Source of the DNA: Duganella sp. sic0402
Lineage (GTDB): Bacteria; Pseudomonadota; Gammaproteobacteria; Burkholderiales; Burkholderiaceae_D
DNA: 64,000 bases
Assembly: GCF_019219065.1 (NCBI RefSeq)
Contig: NZ_JAHUWK010000008.1
Coordinates: 1-64,000, forward strand
Direction of reading: 5' to 3'
Shown here: in pieces, positions 8,748 to 18,901 of the stretch
Layout of the letters: the number at the start of each line of letters is the position of its first letter
How positions within the stretch are numbered: position 1 is the stretch's first letter
Program-made: the position numbers and the translations under genes
The notes under the pieces: model-generated
The model's database searches: none
What the model was told of the DNA's origin: nothing
Seen by the model: only the letters and a program-made list of their open reading frames with translations

Positions 8748-9926
8748 TTATTGGTTGATACTGCTGGAGCGGTACGTGAACGTGGTGGCGTCATCCGACG
8801 AACTGACCTCCAGCAGCCCGCCGTGCGAGATGGCGATTTCCGAGGCGATGAACAAGCCCAATCCCAATCCGTCACCGCCGTCGGCGATGCCGGAGCGCCA
8901 GAACGGTTTGAACAGCTGCGCCTGCACCTCGGCCGGAATCGCCGGGCCGCTGTTGGTCACCGACAGCTCAAAGATACCGTTCGCCTCCCTGGCGCTGACC
9001 AGTACCGGCGCCGACGGGCTACCATGCAGGATGGCGTTATTCAGCAAATTTGACAGCAGCTGCACCATGCGCGCCGCGTCGCAAACCAGCGTCAGCCCCA
9101 GCGGCAGTTCGGCGACGATCTCGCGCTGCGGATGCACGCTGCGCAACTCGTCTATCGCCTGCTGCAGCGGCGCTTCCAGATGAGGTTCCGGGCGCAGATT
9201 GAGCGAGATGCCACCACCCATGCGGCCTCGCGTGAAATCGGTCACATCGTCCACCAGCGCGGCGATGCGCTGGCTGCTCCGCTGCATCATGTCCAGCAAG
9301 GGCGCCAGGGACGCAGGCGCGCGCTGGCGCAGGATCTCGGTGCCGTTCATGATGGTGCTCAGCGGCGTGCGGATATCGTGGCCCAGCATGGCGATGAACT
9401 GCTCGCGCAGCCGCGCAGTCTTCATCTCGTCGCTGAGCGCTTCCTGCGCCTCGACCAGCACCACTTCGTTGGCCAGCTGCCGGCTAATCAACTCGGCAAA
9501 CAGCATCAGCGTATTGCGGGTGGCTTTCTGCGTCAGCTGCGCAGGCTGCGGGTCCAGTCCGCACAGCGAACCGAAATAGTCGCCATTCGCCCGGTACAAG
9601 GGGATGGAGAAGTAGCTTTGAAAGCCGTAGATGCGTGGCGTGTGATGATCGCGGTATTGCGCGCTTTCCTCGACCGAATCGATGATCACGGCGCAGCGCG
9701 TGTGCTGCACTTCCTCGCACAGCGTGGTCTTGATATCCAGTGCGCTGCCGACCGACAGACCGTAGTTCAGCCGGTCCAGCACCGCACACAAATGCCAGGA
9801 GGTCGGCGTCACCCGCGCGATGCCGACAAAGCCCAGGCCGGTCAGCTCCGCCACTGCCTCCAGTATGGTCGGCACCGCGCTGATGCCGGCAATCGTCGCA
9901 ATGTCCTCGTCCAGCGTCTGTGTCAT
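8748..9926 (-). CDS. GAF-domain sensor histidine kinase (soluble)
   Basis: A 392-residue kinase without membrane helices. The N-terminal GAF domain (about 15-150) contains CEEVQHTRCAVIIDSV and FSIPLYRANGDYFGSLCGLD. HisKA has MLGHDIRTPLSTIMNG with His183 as acceptor. HATPase motifs are NLLNNAILHG (N box), FKPFWRSG, and GDGLGLGLFIASEI (G2). The G1 box reads TNSGPAIP instead of the usual DNGPGIP form. The signal sensed by the GAF domain is unknown. No response regulator is adjacent. A GAGAGG ribosome site precedes the ATG, and the gene is followed by the coiled-coil membrane protein in the same operon. Confidence 0.9.
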   Translation of the reverse strand: MTQTLDEDIATIAGISAVPTILEAVAELTGLGFVGIARVTPTSWHLCAVLDRLNYGLSVGSALDIKTTLCEEVQHTRCAVIIDSVEESAQYRDHHTPRIYGFQSYFSIPLYRANGDYFGSLCGLDPQPAQLTQKATRNTLMLFAELISRQLANEVVLVEAQEALSDEMKTARLREQFIAMLGHDIRTPLSTIMNGTEILRQRAPASLAPLLDMMQRSSQRIAALVDDVTDFTRGRMGGGISLNLRPEPHLEAPLQQAIDELRSVHPQREIVAELPLGLTLVCDAARMVQLLSNLLNNAILHGSPSAPVLVSAREANGIFELSVTNSGPAIPAEVQAQLFKPFWRSGIADGGDGLGLGLFIASEIAISHGGLLEVSSSDDATTFTYRSSSINQ

Positions 9927-9953
9927 GCCGCGCCTCTCTGCTCAAGCGTAAAA

Positions 9954-9985
9954 AAACCCGTAAAGCTTTTCAACTTTACGGGTTT
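9954..9985 (-). terminator. Rho-independent terminator of secA
   Basis: A perfect 12-bp stem (AAACCCGTAAAG / CTTTACGGGTTT) with an 8-base loop. On the minus strand it is followed by a run of T. It lies 21 bases past the secA stop. Confidence 0.92.
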
Positions 9986-10006
9986 ATTGTCTACCAGAGC
10001 GGCACT

Positions 10007-12790
<2,784 letters not shown>

Positions 12791-13021
12791 GCTTGAATTC
12801 TTGAAAAAACGCCGTTAAAAAAACCTCTGCAGGTGAAAAGACACTACCGCACGGAGTTGGGATATGGCAAAAGACGGTGATTTTATCACGCGCCCGGTGC
12901 TAGATTGGGTTATTGGCCTATATAACAATAGCCCAAGCGTTCACAATGTCACAAAAGTAATCGATTTTAACCGGTGGTGACGATTTTGGGGTGCTGCGCT
13001 ATCTGTGTTATGTTTCGCCGC

Positions 13022-13507
13022 ATGCGATTCAACTCCTCCAACATCTCGCTCAAGCGCCCGACCGCCGTGGGCGCCACGGATTTCCTGCGGCGCAACGACA
13101 AAATGGCCGCCCTGCTGCCAGCGATCGAGCGCATGGCGCGGCTGCAAAAAGACTGCGCCGACTGCCTGCCGGCGATGTTCCAGCATGCCGAGATCCTGTC
13201 GTTCGAGGAAGGCCAGTTGCAATTATCGCTGCCAACCACGGCGCTGGCAGCCAAGTTGAAGCAACAATTACCAAAATTACAAGATACGCTAGCGCGGCGC
13301 GGCTGGCAGGTGAGCGGCGTGCGCCTCAAGGTGCAGATGACCAAGGCGGCCGAGATCAAGGAGAAGATGCGTTCGCTGGAGCTGCCGCCGGCGGCGGTCG
13401 AAGCCTTCGACCAACTCAGCGGCACATTGGAAGCCAGCCCGCAGAACAGCGCGCTGATCGACGCGGTCAAGGCCATGGTGGCCCGCCGCCGCGCCGGTGG
13501 CGGCTAG
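13022..13507 (+). CDS. dciA: DciA-family (DUF721) protein, putative replicative helicase loader
   Basis: About 161 residues with the DUF721 pattern. An N-terminal basic segment is followed by a domain built around LLPAIERMARLQKDCADCLP and GQLQLSLPTTALAAKLKQQL. DciA proteins interact with the DnaB helicase and are the usual loader where DnaC/DnaI is absent. The position between lpxC and secA is the conserved location in betaproteobacteria. The ATG at 13022 was chosen; an in-frame ATG at 13010 is possible. It is divergent from secA and tail-to-tail with lpxC, one base apart. Confidence 0.85.
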   Translation: MRFNSSNISLKRPTAVGATDFLRRNDKMAALLPAIERMARLQKDCADCLPAMFQHAEILSFEEGQLQLSLPTTALAAKLKQQLPKLQDTLARRGWQVSGVRLKVQMTKAAEIKEKMRSLELPPAAVEAFDQLSGTLEASPQNSALIDAVKAMVARRRAGGG

Positions 13508-13508
13508 T

Positions 13509-14444
13509 TTAAGTTAGCGCCCACTCACGCGCCATCTGGCGCACGTAGGACTGTGGCGCTGCGTCCTGGCTGTCGAAGGTGACGATTTCGTAGGCATCCG
13601 GATGCTTCAGCAATTCCAGCAGCAGCTGGTTGTTCAGCGCGTGGCCGGATTTGTGCGCTTCGTAACTGGCCAGCAGCGGATGGCCGACCAGATACAGGTC
13701 GCCGATGGCGTCGAGGATTTTGTGGCGGACGAATTCGTCGTCGTAGCGCAGGCCGTCCGAATTCAGGATACGGTACTCGTCCATGACGATGGCGTTTTCC
13801 AGCGAACCGCCGCGCGCCAAGCCGATGCCGCGCAGCATTTCCACATCCTGCATGAAGCCGAAGGTGCGCGCGCGCGCGACGTCGTGCACATAGGAGACGT
13901 CGCCGAAATCCACATGCGCGCGCTGCTGGGTGCCGTCCACCGCAGGGTGGTTGAATTCAATGAAGAAATCCAGCTTGAAGCCGTCGTGCGGCAGCAGGCG
14001 CGCCCATTTTTCCTTGTCGCCCGTGCCTTCGCGGATTTCGACCGGCTTCAGCACGCGGATGAATTTCTTGGCCGCCGGCTGCTCCAGCACGCCTGATTGT
14101 TGCAATAAAAACACGAAAGACGAGGCCGAACCATCCATGATCGGAATTTCTTCGGCGCTGACTTCGATGTACAGATTGTCAATGCCGAGGCCGGCGCAGG
14201 CCGACATCAGGTGCTCCACGGTGGAGACGCGCGCGCCATCCTTGACCAGCACCGACGCCATGCGGGTATCCCCCACCGCCATCGCGCTGGACGGAAACTC
14301 GACCACCGGCGACAAATCGACGCGGCGGAACACGATGCCGGTATCCGGCGCGGCCGGGCGCAAGGTCAGTTCGACCTTGGTGCCGGAGTGCAGGCCGACA
14401 CCCGTGGTGCGGACCAGTTCTTTGATAGTGCGTTGTTTTAACAT
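13509..14444 (-). CDS. lpxC: UDP-3-O-acyl-N-acetylglucosamine deacetylase LpxC
   Basis: A 311-residue LpxC, the zinc enzyme for the committed step of lipid A synthesis in the cytoplasm. Expected zinc ligands are present: His78 in VEHLMSA, and His241 and Asp245 in HKILDAIGD. The catalytic histidine lies in HKSGHALN (His268). Length is normal. It is preceded in related genomes by ftsZ and peroxiredoxin; here about 16 kb of accessory genes, including the nos cluster, lie between. The stop is one base from the convergent dciA stop. Confidence 0.97.
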   Translation of the reverse strand: MLKQRTIKELVRTTGVGLHSGTKVELTLRPAAPDTGIVFRRVDLSPVVEFPSSAMAVGDTRMASVLVKDGARVSTVEHLMSACAGLGIDNLYIEVSAEEIPIMDGSASSFVFLLQQSGVLEQPAAKKFIRVLKPVEIREGTGDKEKWARLLPHDGFKLDFFIEFNHPAVDGTQQRAHVDFGDVSYVHDVARARTFGFMQDVEMLRGIGLARGGSLENAIVMDEYRILNSDGLRYDDEFVRHKILDAIGDLYLVGHPLLASYEAHKSGHALNNQLLLELLKHPDAYEIVTFDSQDAAPQSYVRQMAREWALT

Positions 14445-14467
14445 CAGAAGATTATAGCGAACTGTGA

Positions 14468-15427
14468 CTAAGGATGCTCGGCTTCAACATGAACCGCCTC
14501 GCGCCGCACCAGATAGATGCCGCTGGCGATGATGATGCCCGCGCCCAGCAGCGTGTAGCCATCCGGCAGTGCCTGCCACAGCAGCCAGTCGATCGCCACG
14601 CCCCAGGCCAGCGCCGTGTACTCGAACGGCGCCACAATCGACGCCTTGCCGGTGCTGAACGCCTTGGTGATCGCCAACTGGCCGAAAAAGCCGGACAAGG
14701 CCAGCGCCAGCAATATCCAGCCATGCTCGGCGCGCACCGGCACCCAGATCTTCCACGCCAGCGCCACCGAGCCGATCGACATCAGGGTCAGCAGCCAGAA
14801 CATCATCGATTCGGTGCTATCCGTCCGAGCCAATACGCGCGCGCTGATCGCCGACACCGCATAACAGGTGGCAGCGGCCAGAATCGCCAGTCCCCCCAGC
14901 GACAGGAAGCCCGTCCCCTCGGGACGCAGTACCACCAGCACGCCCAGCAGGCCTACGCCGATCGCCACCCACTGCCCGGTGCGCACATGCTCCTTCAGCA
15001 CCCACACTGACAAGGCGGTAATCAGCGCCGGCGCAATGAAGAAGATCGAATACGCCTCGGCCAGCGACAACGACTTCAGGCCGAAGGCAAAGGTGGTCAG
15101 CATGGTGATGCCAAGTGCGGCGCGGAACAAATGCATCGGCCAGCGTACGCGCAAGATGCCCCTGAACGCGCCGCGATACAGAATGTAGCCGCACAGCAGC
15201 GGCAGCGAACTCAGCGAGCGCAGCGCGGTCACCTGCATCGCGGGATAGTGGGCGGACAACAGCTTCATGGTGGTATCCATGAAGGAGAACATGGCGACAG
15301 CAGTCAGCATCGCATAGATGCTGTGCAGATTTTCTTGACGAGTGGACAGAGGAAGCTCCCTGACAACGGGCCCAGGACGGGCCGATAAGACGTCATTGTG
15401 GCGACGCCCGGAGCCAGGACGGCGCAT
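14468..15427 (-). CDS. DMT-superfamily transporter, EamA type
   Basis: Up to 319 residues with ten predicted membrane helices, arranged as two EamA repeats (about 38-170 and 185-310). Typical segments are [18 protein letters not shown] and the repeat-2 motif [13 protein letters not shown]. The family exports metabolites or amino acids; no substrate can be named. The start is uncertain. The first helix begins at about residue 36, and the ATG at 15427 is very close to the expected transcript start. An in-frame CTG at 15349 has an AGGGAG site 6 bases upstream, so translation may begin there. The gene ends 23 bases from lpxC. Confidence 0.87.
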   Translation of the reverse strand: MRRPGSGRRHNDVLSARPGPVVRELPLSTRQENLHSIYAMLTAVAMFSFMDTTMKLLSAHYPAMQVTALRSLSSLPLLCGYILYRGAFRGILRVRWPMHLFRAALGITMLTTFAFGLKSLSLAEAYSIFFIAPALITALSVWVLKEHVRTGQWVAIGVGLLGVLVVLRPEGTGFLSLGGLAILAAATCYAVSAISARVLARTDSTESMMFWLLTLMSIGSVALAWKIWVPVRAEHGWILLALALSGFFGQLAITKAFSTGKASIVAPFEYTALAWGVAIDWLLWQALPDGYTLLGAGIIIASGIYLVRREAVHVEAEHP

Positions 15428-15444
15428 TGCGCGCGGTCGCTGCC

Positions 15445-15453
15445 ATTATAGCA
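15445..15453 (-). promoter_or_regulatory. Extended -10 promoter element (TGCTATAAT) for the EamA gene
   Basis: On the minus strand TGCTATAAT is a perfect extended -10 hexamer. The implied transcript start is near 15438, only about 11 bases before the first possible ATG. This favours an internal translation start. No good -35 is seen, as is usual for extended -10 promoters. Confidence 0.5.
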
Positions 15454-15572
15454 AGCCGCGACTAATGATCGGCTTCACGCAGCTTGGTGTCGTCATTACC
15501 AGCTTGGCGATCCATCATCGCTCCCGCGTAAAGGGCAATGATCAACCTTCGCGCATTGAAGCTTCGCGGGCC

Positions 15573-16541
15573 TTAGGACTCCCGCATTTCCACCAGCCCA
15601 GCCTCCATGCTGATCACTGGTTCGTAGCCTAGTTCCGCGCGCGCCTTGCTGATATCCAGCGTGACTTCGACTGCCATGGTGGCGTATTCCTGTCGCGTGA
15701 TCGGCGGCTTGATGCGGCCACGGCTGATCGAAGCCAGCAGATCGCCTATCGCAGAAATCTTGCTGAGCAGCGCGCGCGGCACGCTTTTATCTGGCGCGAC
15801 GATGCCCTGCGTAGCCAATAACTGCGAGATGAATTCGCGGAACACCACGGGCTCACCATCGGTAATGAAGTACACGTGGCCGTTGCGGCCATGCTGTAAC
15901 GCTTTGTCCACACCTTCACACAGATTCGCGATATGGGTAGTCGAAGTGCGATAGCCGCCGCCATCGATCCACGCCAGCTTGCCCTCACGTGCGGCAGCGG
16001 TCAGTTGCGGCAATGCGGTGGTATCGTCCCGTCCCCACACGAAGCGCGGACGCAACACCACTACCGACATCGATTCGTCGGCATACGATAGCGCAATGCG
16101 TTCCGCTTCCGCCTTGGTATGCGAGTATGCGCCAGCCGGCTTCGCAGGAAATTGGTGGTCTTCGGTAGCGTTCAGCAAAGGCTGGCCGTCCAGCAGCACC
16201 GACTCAGTACTGATATGAATCACCTGCGTCACACCGGCTTTACGCGCGGATGCACACACATGACGTGTGCCATTCAGATTGGTCTGCCGCTGCGCCTTGG
16301 TGCCCCAGCCGTGATTAGTATCGGCCGCTGCGTGGATCAGAATATCGCAGCCCTGCATGGCGCGGATCAGTTCCGGCTGATGCAAATCGCCACGATGTGG
16401 CGTGGCGCCCAGCGCAGCAACAGTCACAGCCGCCTGCTCGCTGCGCGCCAGCGCAAGCACGCTGTCACCGCATGCGATGAAATGACGAATCAGATTCCGG
16501 CCCACATAGCCGCTGCCGCCAGTGATGAATATACGGCTCAT
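15573..16541 (-). CDS. NAD(P)-dependent epimerase/dehydratase (extended SDR)
   Basis: A 322-residue Rossmann-fold oxidoreductase. The N-terminal dinucleotide site is GGSGYVG (residues 8-14), the active-site YSHTK motif is in the middle, and ISTES precedes it. The fold resembles 3-beta-hydroxysteroid dehydrogenase / dihydroflavonol reductase-like proteins, but the substrate is unknown. It overlaps the upstream TetR regulator by four bases (ATGA), so the regulator and enzyme are one transcript and the regulator most likely controls this unit. Confidence 0.88.
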   Translation of the reverse strand: MSRIFITGGSGYVGRNLIRHFIACGDSVLALARSEQAAVTVAALGATPHRGDLHQPELIRAMQGCDILIHAAADTNHGWGTKAQRQTNLNGTRHVCASARKAGVTQVIHISTESVLLDGQPLLNATEDHQFPAKPAGAYSHTKAEAERIALSYADESMSVVVLRPRFVWGRDDTTALPQLTAAAREGKLAWIDGGGYRTSTTHIANLCEGVDKALQHGRNGHVYFITDGEPVVFREFISQLLATQGIVAPDKSVPRALLSKISAIGDLLASISRGRIKPPITRQEYATMAVEVTLDISKARAELGYEPVISMEAGLVEMRES

Positions 16542-17086
16542 TCAGGCTCCACCAGCGCACTGATATCAGCCAGCACCTGCTTACGCTGTTTCGCCGGCAG
16601 GTGGTACAGATCCATCGCCTCCAGCAACTTTAAACCTTCCAGCGCCAGATACGCCAGCATGGCGCCGCGCGGATATTCAGCAGTATCGAGCATTTTCTTG
16701 ACCACCGCCGTCTGATTGTTCTGCACCGTCGCGCGCAATTCACGATCCTGCGCCAGCGCCGCGCACAGATTCAGCGCCGTGGCGCGAAATTCTTCCGGTA
16801 AGGGCTGCGCGGCGGCAGCGATGCGGCCACGAATCACAGGACTACTGACATCGCCCAGATCTTCGGTAACGCTATCGTTGAACGCATTATCTTTCCGCAC
16901 CGCGCGCGCAACAACGGCCGCAATCAGCGCCTGCTTCGACTTGAAGTCATACAAAACGCTGGCCTTGCTGATTCCTGCCTGCTCCGCTACCGCCTCCAGC
17001 GTCAGCCGCGCCGCGCCATCGCGCGCTACCACCTGCTCCGCCGCATCCAGGATCTGCTCCTGATCAATTACCCGTTTACGTCCCAC
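16538..17086 (-). CDS. TetR/AcrR-family transcriptional regulator
   Basis: A 182-residue regulator. The N-terminal TetR helix-turn-helix is clear: ILDAAEQVVARDGAARLTLE, then AVAEQAGISKASVLYDFKSK. The C-terminal ligand domain is of the TetR_C type with no recognisable ligand signature. It is the first gene of a two-gene unit with the reductase at 15573-16541 and is probably autoregulated. The short upstream region (17087-17144) contains no obvious long palindrome. Confidence 0.92.
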   Translation of the reverse strand: MGRKRVIDQEQILDAAEQVVARDGAARLTLEAVAEQAGISKASVLYDFKSKQALIAAVVARAVRKDNAFNDSVTEDLGDVSSPVIRGRIAAAAQPLPEEFRATALNLCAALAQDRELRATVQNNQTAVVKKMLDTAEYPRGAMLAYLALEGLKLLEAMDLYHLPAKQRKQVLADISALVEPE

Positions 17087-17144
17087 GCCAGCCTCGATTA
17101 TTTATTTCCGACCGGATGGATATTAATTATCAAGACCCCGATTG

Positions 17145-17918
17145 TCAAGCTGGGAGCAGCATCACCAGCTTGAGATCATGGCGTTTGGCCAGATGAAGGG
17201 TGATCTGGTTGAAGCTGAGTTCGCCGGCGCGGGGATGCAGGAAGCGGCGCAGGCCGCCTTCGCGGTGAACGACTTCTTGCGAGGTCCAGAGTGTGCGGAA
17301 TGCCTCGCTGTCTTGCGACAGCTCGGTGATCAGCGCGGCCAATGATGGATCGCTGGCGTGCTTGCCAATGTCGGCGCGGAACTCGGCCACCAGGCGGTGC
17401 GCGCGGTCTTCCCAGTCGATGATCAGTCCACGCGCGGCAGGGTTACGGAACATGAAGCGCAACAGATTGGGCTGCGCCGGTTCAGCCTCTTCCACATCCA
17501 GCCAGCCGCCGAACAGGGCGGCCGCGTGCTCGTTCCACGCCAGCGCATTCCACTGGCGGTCGAGGACATACGCTGGGCCGTCGATTGCCGCGACGATATC
17601 GCCAAGCGGCTCGCCGGCATAACTGGTATCGTCATCATGCTGGGGGTCCAGCCGCTCCGCCAGGCTGAACAGATAGGTACGCTCGGCCGCACTGAGTTGC
17701 AGCACCTCCGCCATGCGCGCCAGCAGCTTGCCGGAAGCCGAAACTTCCCTGCCCTGCTCCAGCCACGTCAGCCAGGTTGGACTGACATCGCATAGCTGCG
17801 CCAGTTCCTCCCGCCGCAGGCCGGGCGTGCGGCGCCGGCCGCCGCTGCTCAGGCCAACGCTGGCCGGGGTGATGCGCTCGCGGTGAGCGCGGATGAATTC
17901 GCCGAGTTTGTTCTGCAT
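17145..17918 (-). CDS. MmyB-like helix-turn-helix transcriptional regulator
   Basis: A 257-residue regulator. The N-terminal XRE-type HTH is RRRTPGLRREELAQLCDVSPTWLTWLEQGR. The C-terminal MmyB-like ligand-binding domain has GPAYVLDRQWNALAWNEHAA and NLLRFMFRNPAAR. Members are thought to bind a small hydrophobic ligand and control a divergent enzyme gene. Here the divergent gene is a methyltransferase, and the 92-base spacer carries repeated CAGGATAA motifs that could be its operator. Confidence 0.92.
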   Translation of the reverse strand: MQNKLGEFIRAHRERITPASVGLSSGGRRRTPGLRREELAQLCDVSPTWLTWLEQGREVSASGKLLARMAEVLQLSAAERTYLFSLAERLDPQHDDDTSYAGEPLGDIVAAIDGPAYVLDRQWNALAWNEHAAALFGGWLDVEEAEPAQPNLLRFMFRNPAARGLIIDWEDRAHRLVAEFRADIGKHASDPSLAALITELSQDSEAFRTLWTSQEVVHREGGLRRFLHPRAGELSFNQITLHLAKRHDLKLVMLLPA

Positions 17919-17932
17919 GGTAGTGCCTTATA

Positions 17933-17979
17933 CCAGGATAAGTCCTTGTCTTGTTACAGGATAAAAACCCACCTATTCT
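17933..17979 (+). promoter_or_regulatory. Divergent promoter with repeated CAGGATAA motifs
   Basis: CAGGATAA occurs at 17934-17941 and again at 17957-17964, 23 bases apart. The first copy sits in an imperfect inverted repeat, CCAGGA-TAAG-TCCTTG (17933-17948). A sigma-70-like promoter TTGTTA-N17-TATTCT (17951-17979) points to the methyltransferase, with the second copy inside its spacer. The MmyB-like protein is the obvious candidate binder. Confidence 0.5.
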
Positions 17980-18010
17980 GCACTGACCCAGCCACTTATG
18001 GAGAAAAATC

Positions 18011-18781
18011 ATGCAACAGCAAGCCATTGTCGCCCAGCAGTTCGGTAATACCGCCAGCGCCTATCTGACCAGCAGCGTCCACGCACAAGGCGCCGACCTG
18101 GCGCAATTGCGCGAGATCGCAGCCGGCATGCCCAGACGGCCGGTGGTACTGGACCTGGGCTGCGGCGCCGGCCACGCCAGCTTCGCGGTGGCGCCGGTGG
18201 CGGACTCGGTCACCGCCTACGACCTGTCACACGAGATGCTGGACGTGGTAGCAAACGCTGCACGTGAACGCGGACATCACACCATCAGCACACAGCAAGG
18301 CAATGTCGCCACGCTGCCCTTCATCGACGCATCGTTCTGCATGGTGGTGACGCGCTTCTCGGCGCACCATTGGCTGGATGTGCCAGCCGCGCTGCGCGAA
18401 GTACGGCGCGTGCTCAAGCCGAACGGCGTATTCATCATCATCGACATCACCGCGCCAGAATCGCCGCTGCATGACACCACGCTGCAAGCGGTTGAACTGC
18501 TGCGCGACGCTTCGCATGTGCGCGACTATCGCGCATCGGAATGGCTGCGGATGCTCAGCGACGCAGGCTTCGCCAGTGAACAGCTGAACCACTGGAAACT
18601 GCAAATGAAGTTTGATGAGTGGACCGCGCGCATGCGCACGCCGGCCGAACGCGTCACTGCCATCCGCAGCCTGCTGCACGGCGCGCCGGAAGAAACGCGC
18701 CGCTACTTCGCGGTGGAAGCTGACGATTCCTTCAGCATCGACTCAAGCTTGTTCAAAGCCACTCCGGCAAACCTCGCCTAG
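18011..18781 (+). CDS. Class I SAM-dependent methyltransferase
   Basis: A 256-residue enzyme of the UbiE/COG2226-like class. Motif I is VLDLGCGAGHAS (about residues 46-57). The acidic residue after strand 2 is in VTAYDLSHEML, motif II is near DASFCMVVTRFSAHHW, and VRRVLKPNGVFIIIDI is the post-motif. The substrate is unknown; small molecule or quinone-like is typical for this class. The GGAG site is 6 bases before the ATG. It is divergently transcribed from the MmyB-like regulator. The HH in SAHHW is common in the subfamily. Confidence 0.88.
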   Translation: MQQQAIVAQQFGNTASAYLTSSVHAQGADLAQLREIAAGMPRRPVVLDLGCGAGHASFAVAPVADSVTAYDLSHEMLDVVANAARERGHHTISTQQGNVATLPFIDASFCMVVTRFSAHHWLDVPAALREVRRVLKPNGVFIIIDITAPESPLHDTTLQAVELLRDASHVRDYRASEWLRMLSDAGFASEQLNHWKLQMKFDEWTARMRTPAERVTAIRSLLHGAPEETRRYFAVEADDSFSIDSSLFKATPANLA

Positions 18782-18786
18782 ATCAA

Positions 18787-18808
18787 GTCTGCGGCACTCG
18801 CCGCAGAC
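18787..18808 (+). terminator. Hairpin after the methyltransferase gene
   Basis: A perfect 9-bp stem (GTCTGCGGC / GCCGCAGAC) with a 4-base loop, starting 5 bases after the stop. No T-run follows, so termination may be weak or Rho-assisted. It separates the methyltransferase from the nos promoter. Confidence 0.5.
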
Positions 18809-18822
18809 CTGTCCTGAAATGC

Positions 18823-18836
18823 TTGATCCAGATCAT
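18823..18836 (+). promoter_or_regulatory. FNR/DNR/NNR-type box upstream of nosZ
   Basis: TTGAT-CCAG-ATCAT matches the CRP/FNR-superfamily consensus TTGAT-N4-ATCAA at 9 of 10 positions. It is centred at 18829.5, about 72 bases before the nosZ ATG. If it activates at the usual -41.5, transcription would begin near 18871, giving a 31-base leader. Control by oxygen limitation or nitrogen oxides is the normal mode for nos genes; which regulator binds cannot be told from the site. Confidence 0.8.
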
Positions 18837-18901
18837 CGTTTTTCCGAAAAGATGCATTGAAAATACGTGTTGAGAAAATTCGCAACGATGGAGAACGACA
18901 G

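Noticed and set aside
17100..17130. TetR operator upstream of the TetR-reductase pair
   Set aside because: Only a weak CCGACCGG-like core is visible, without a palindrome of usual length.
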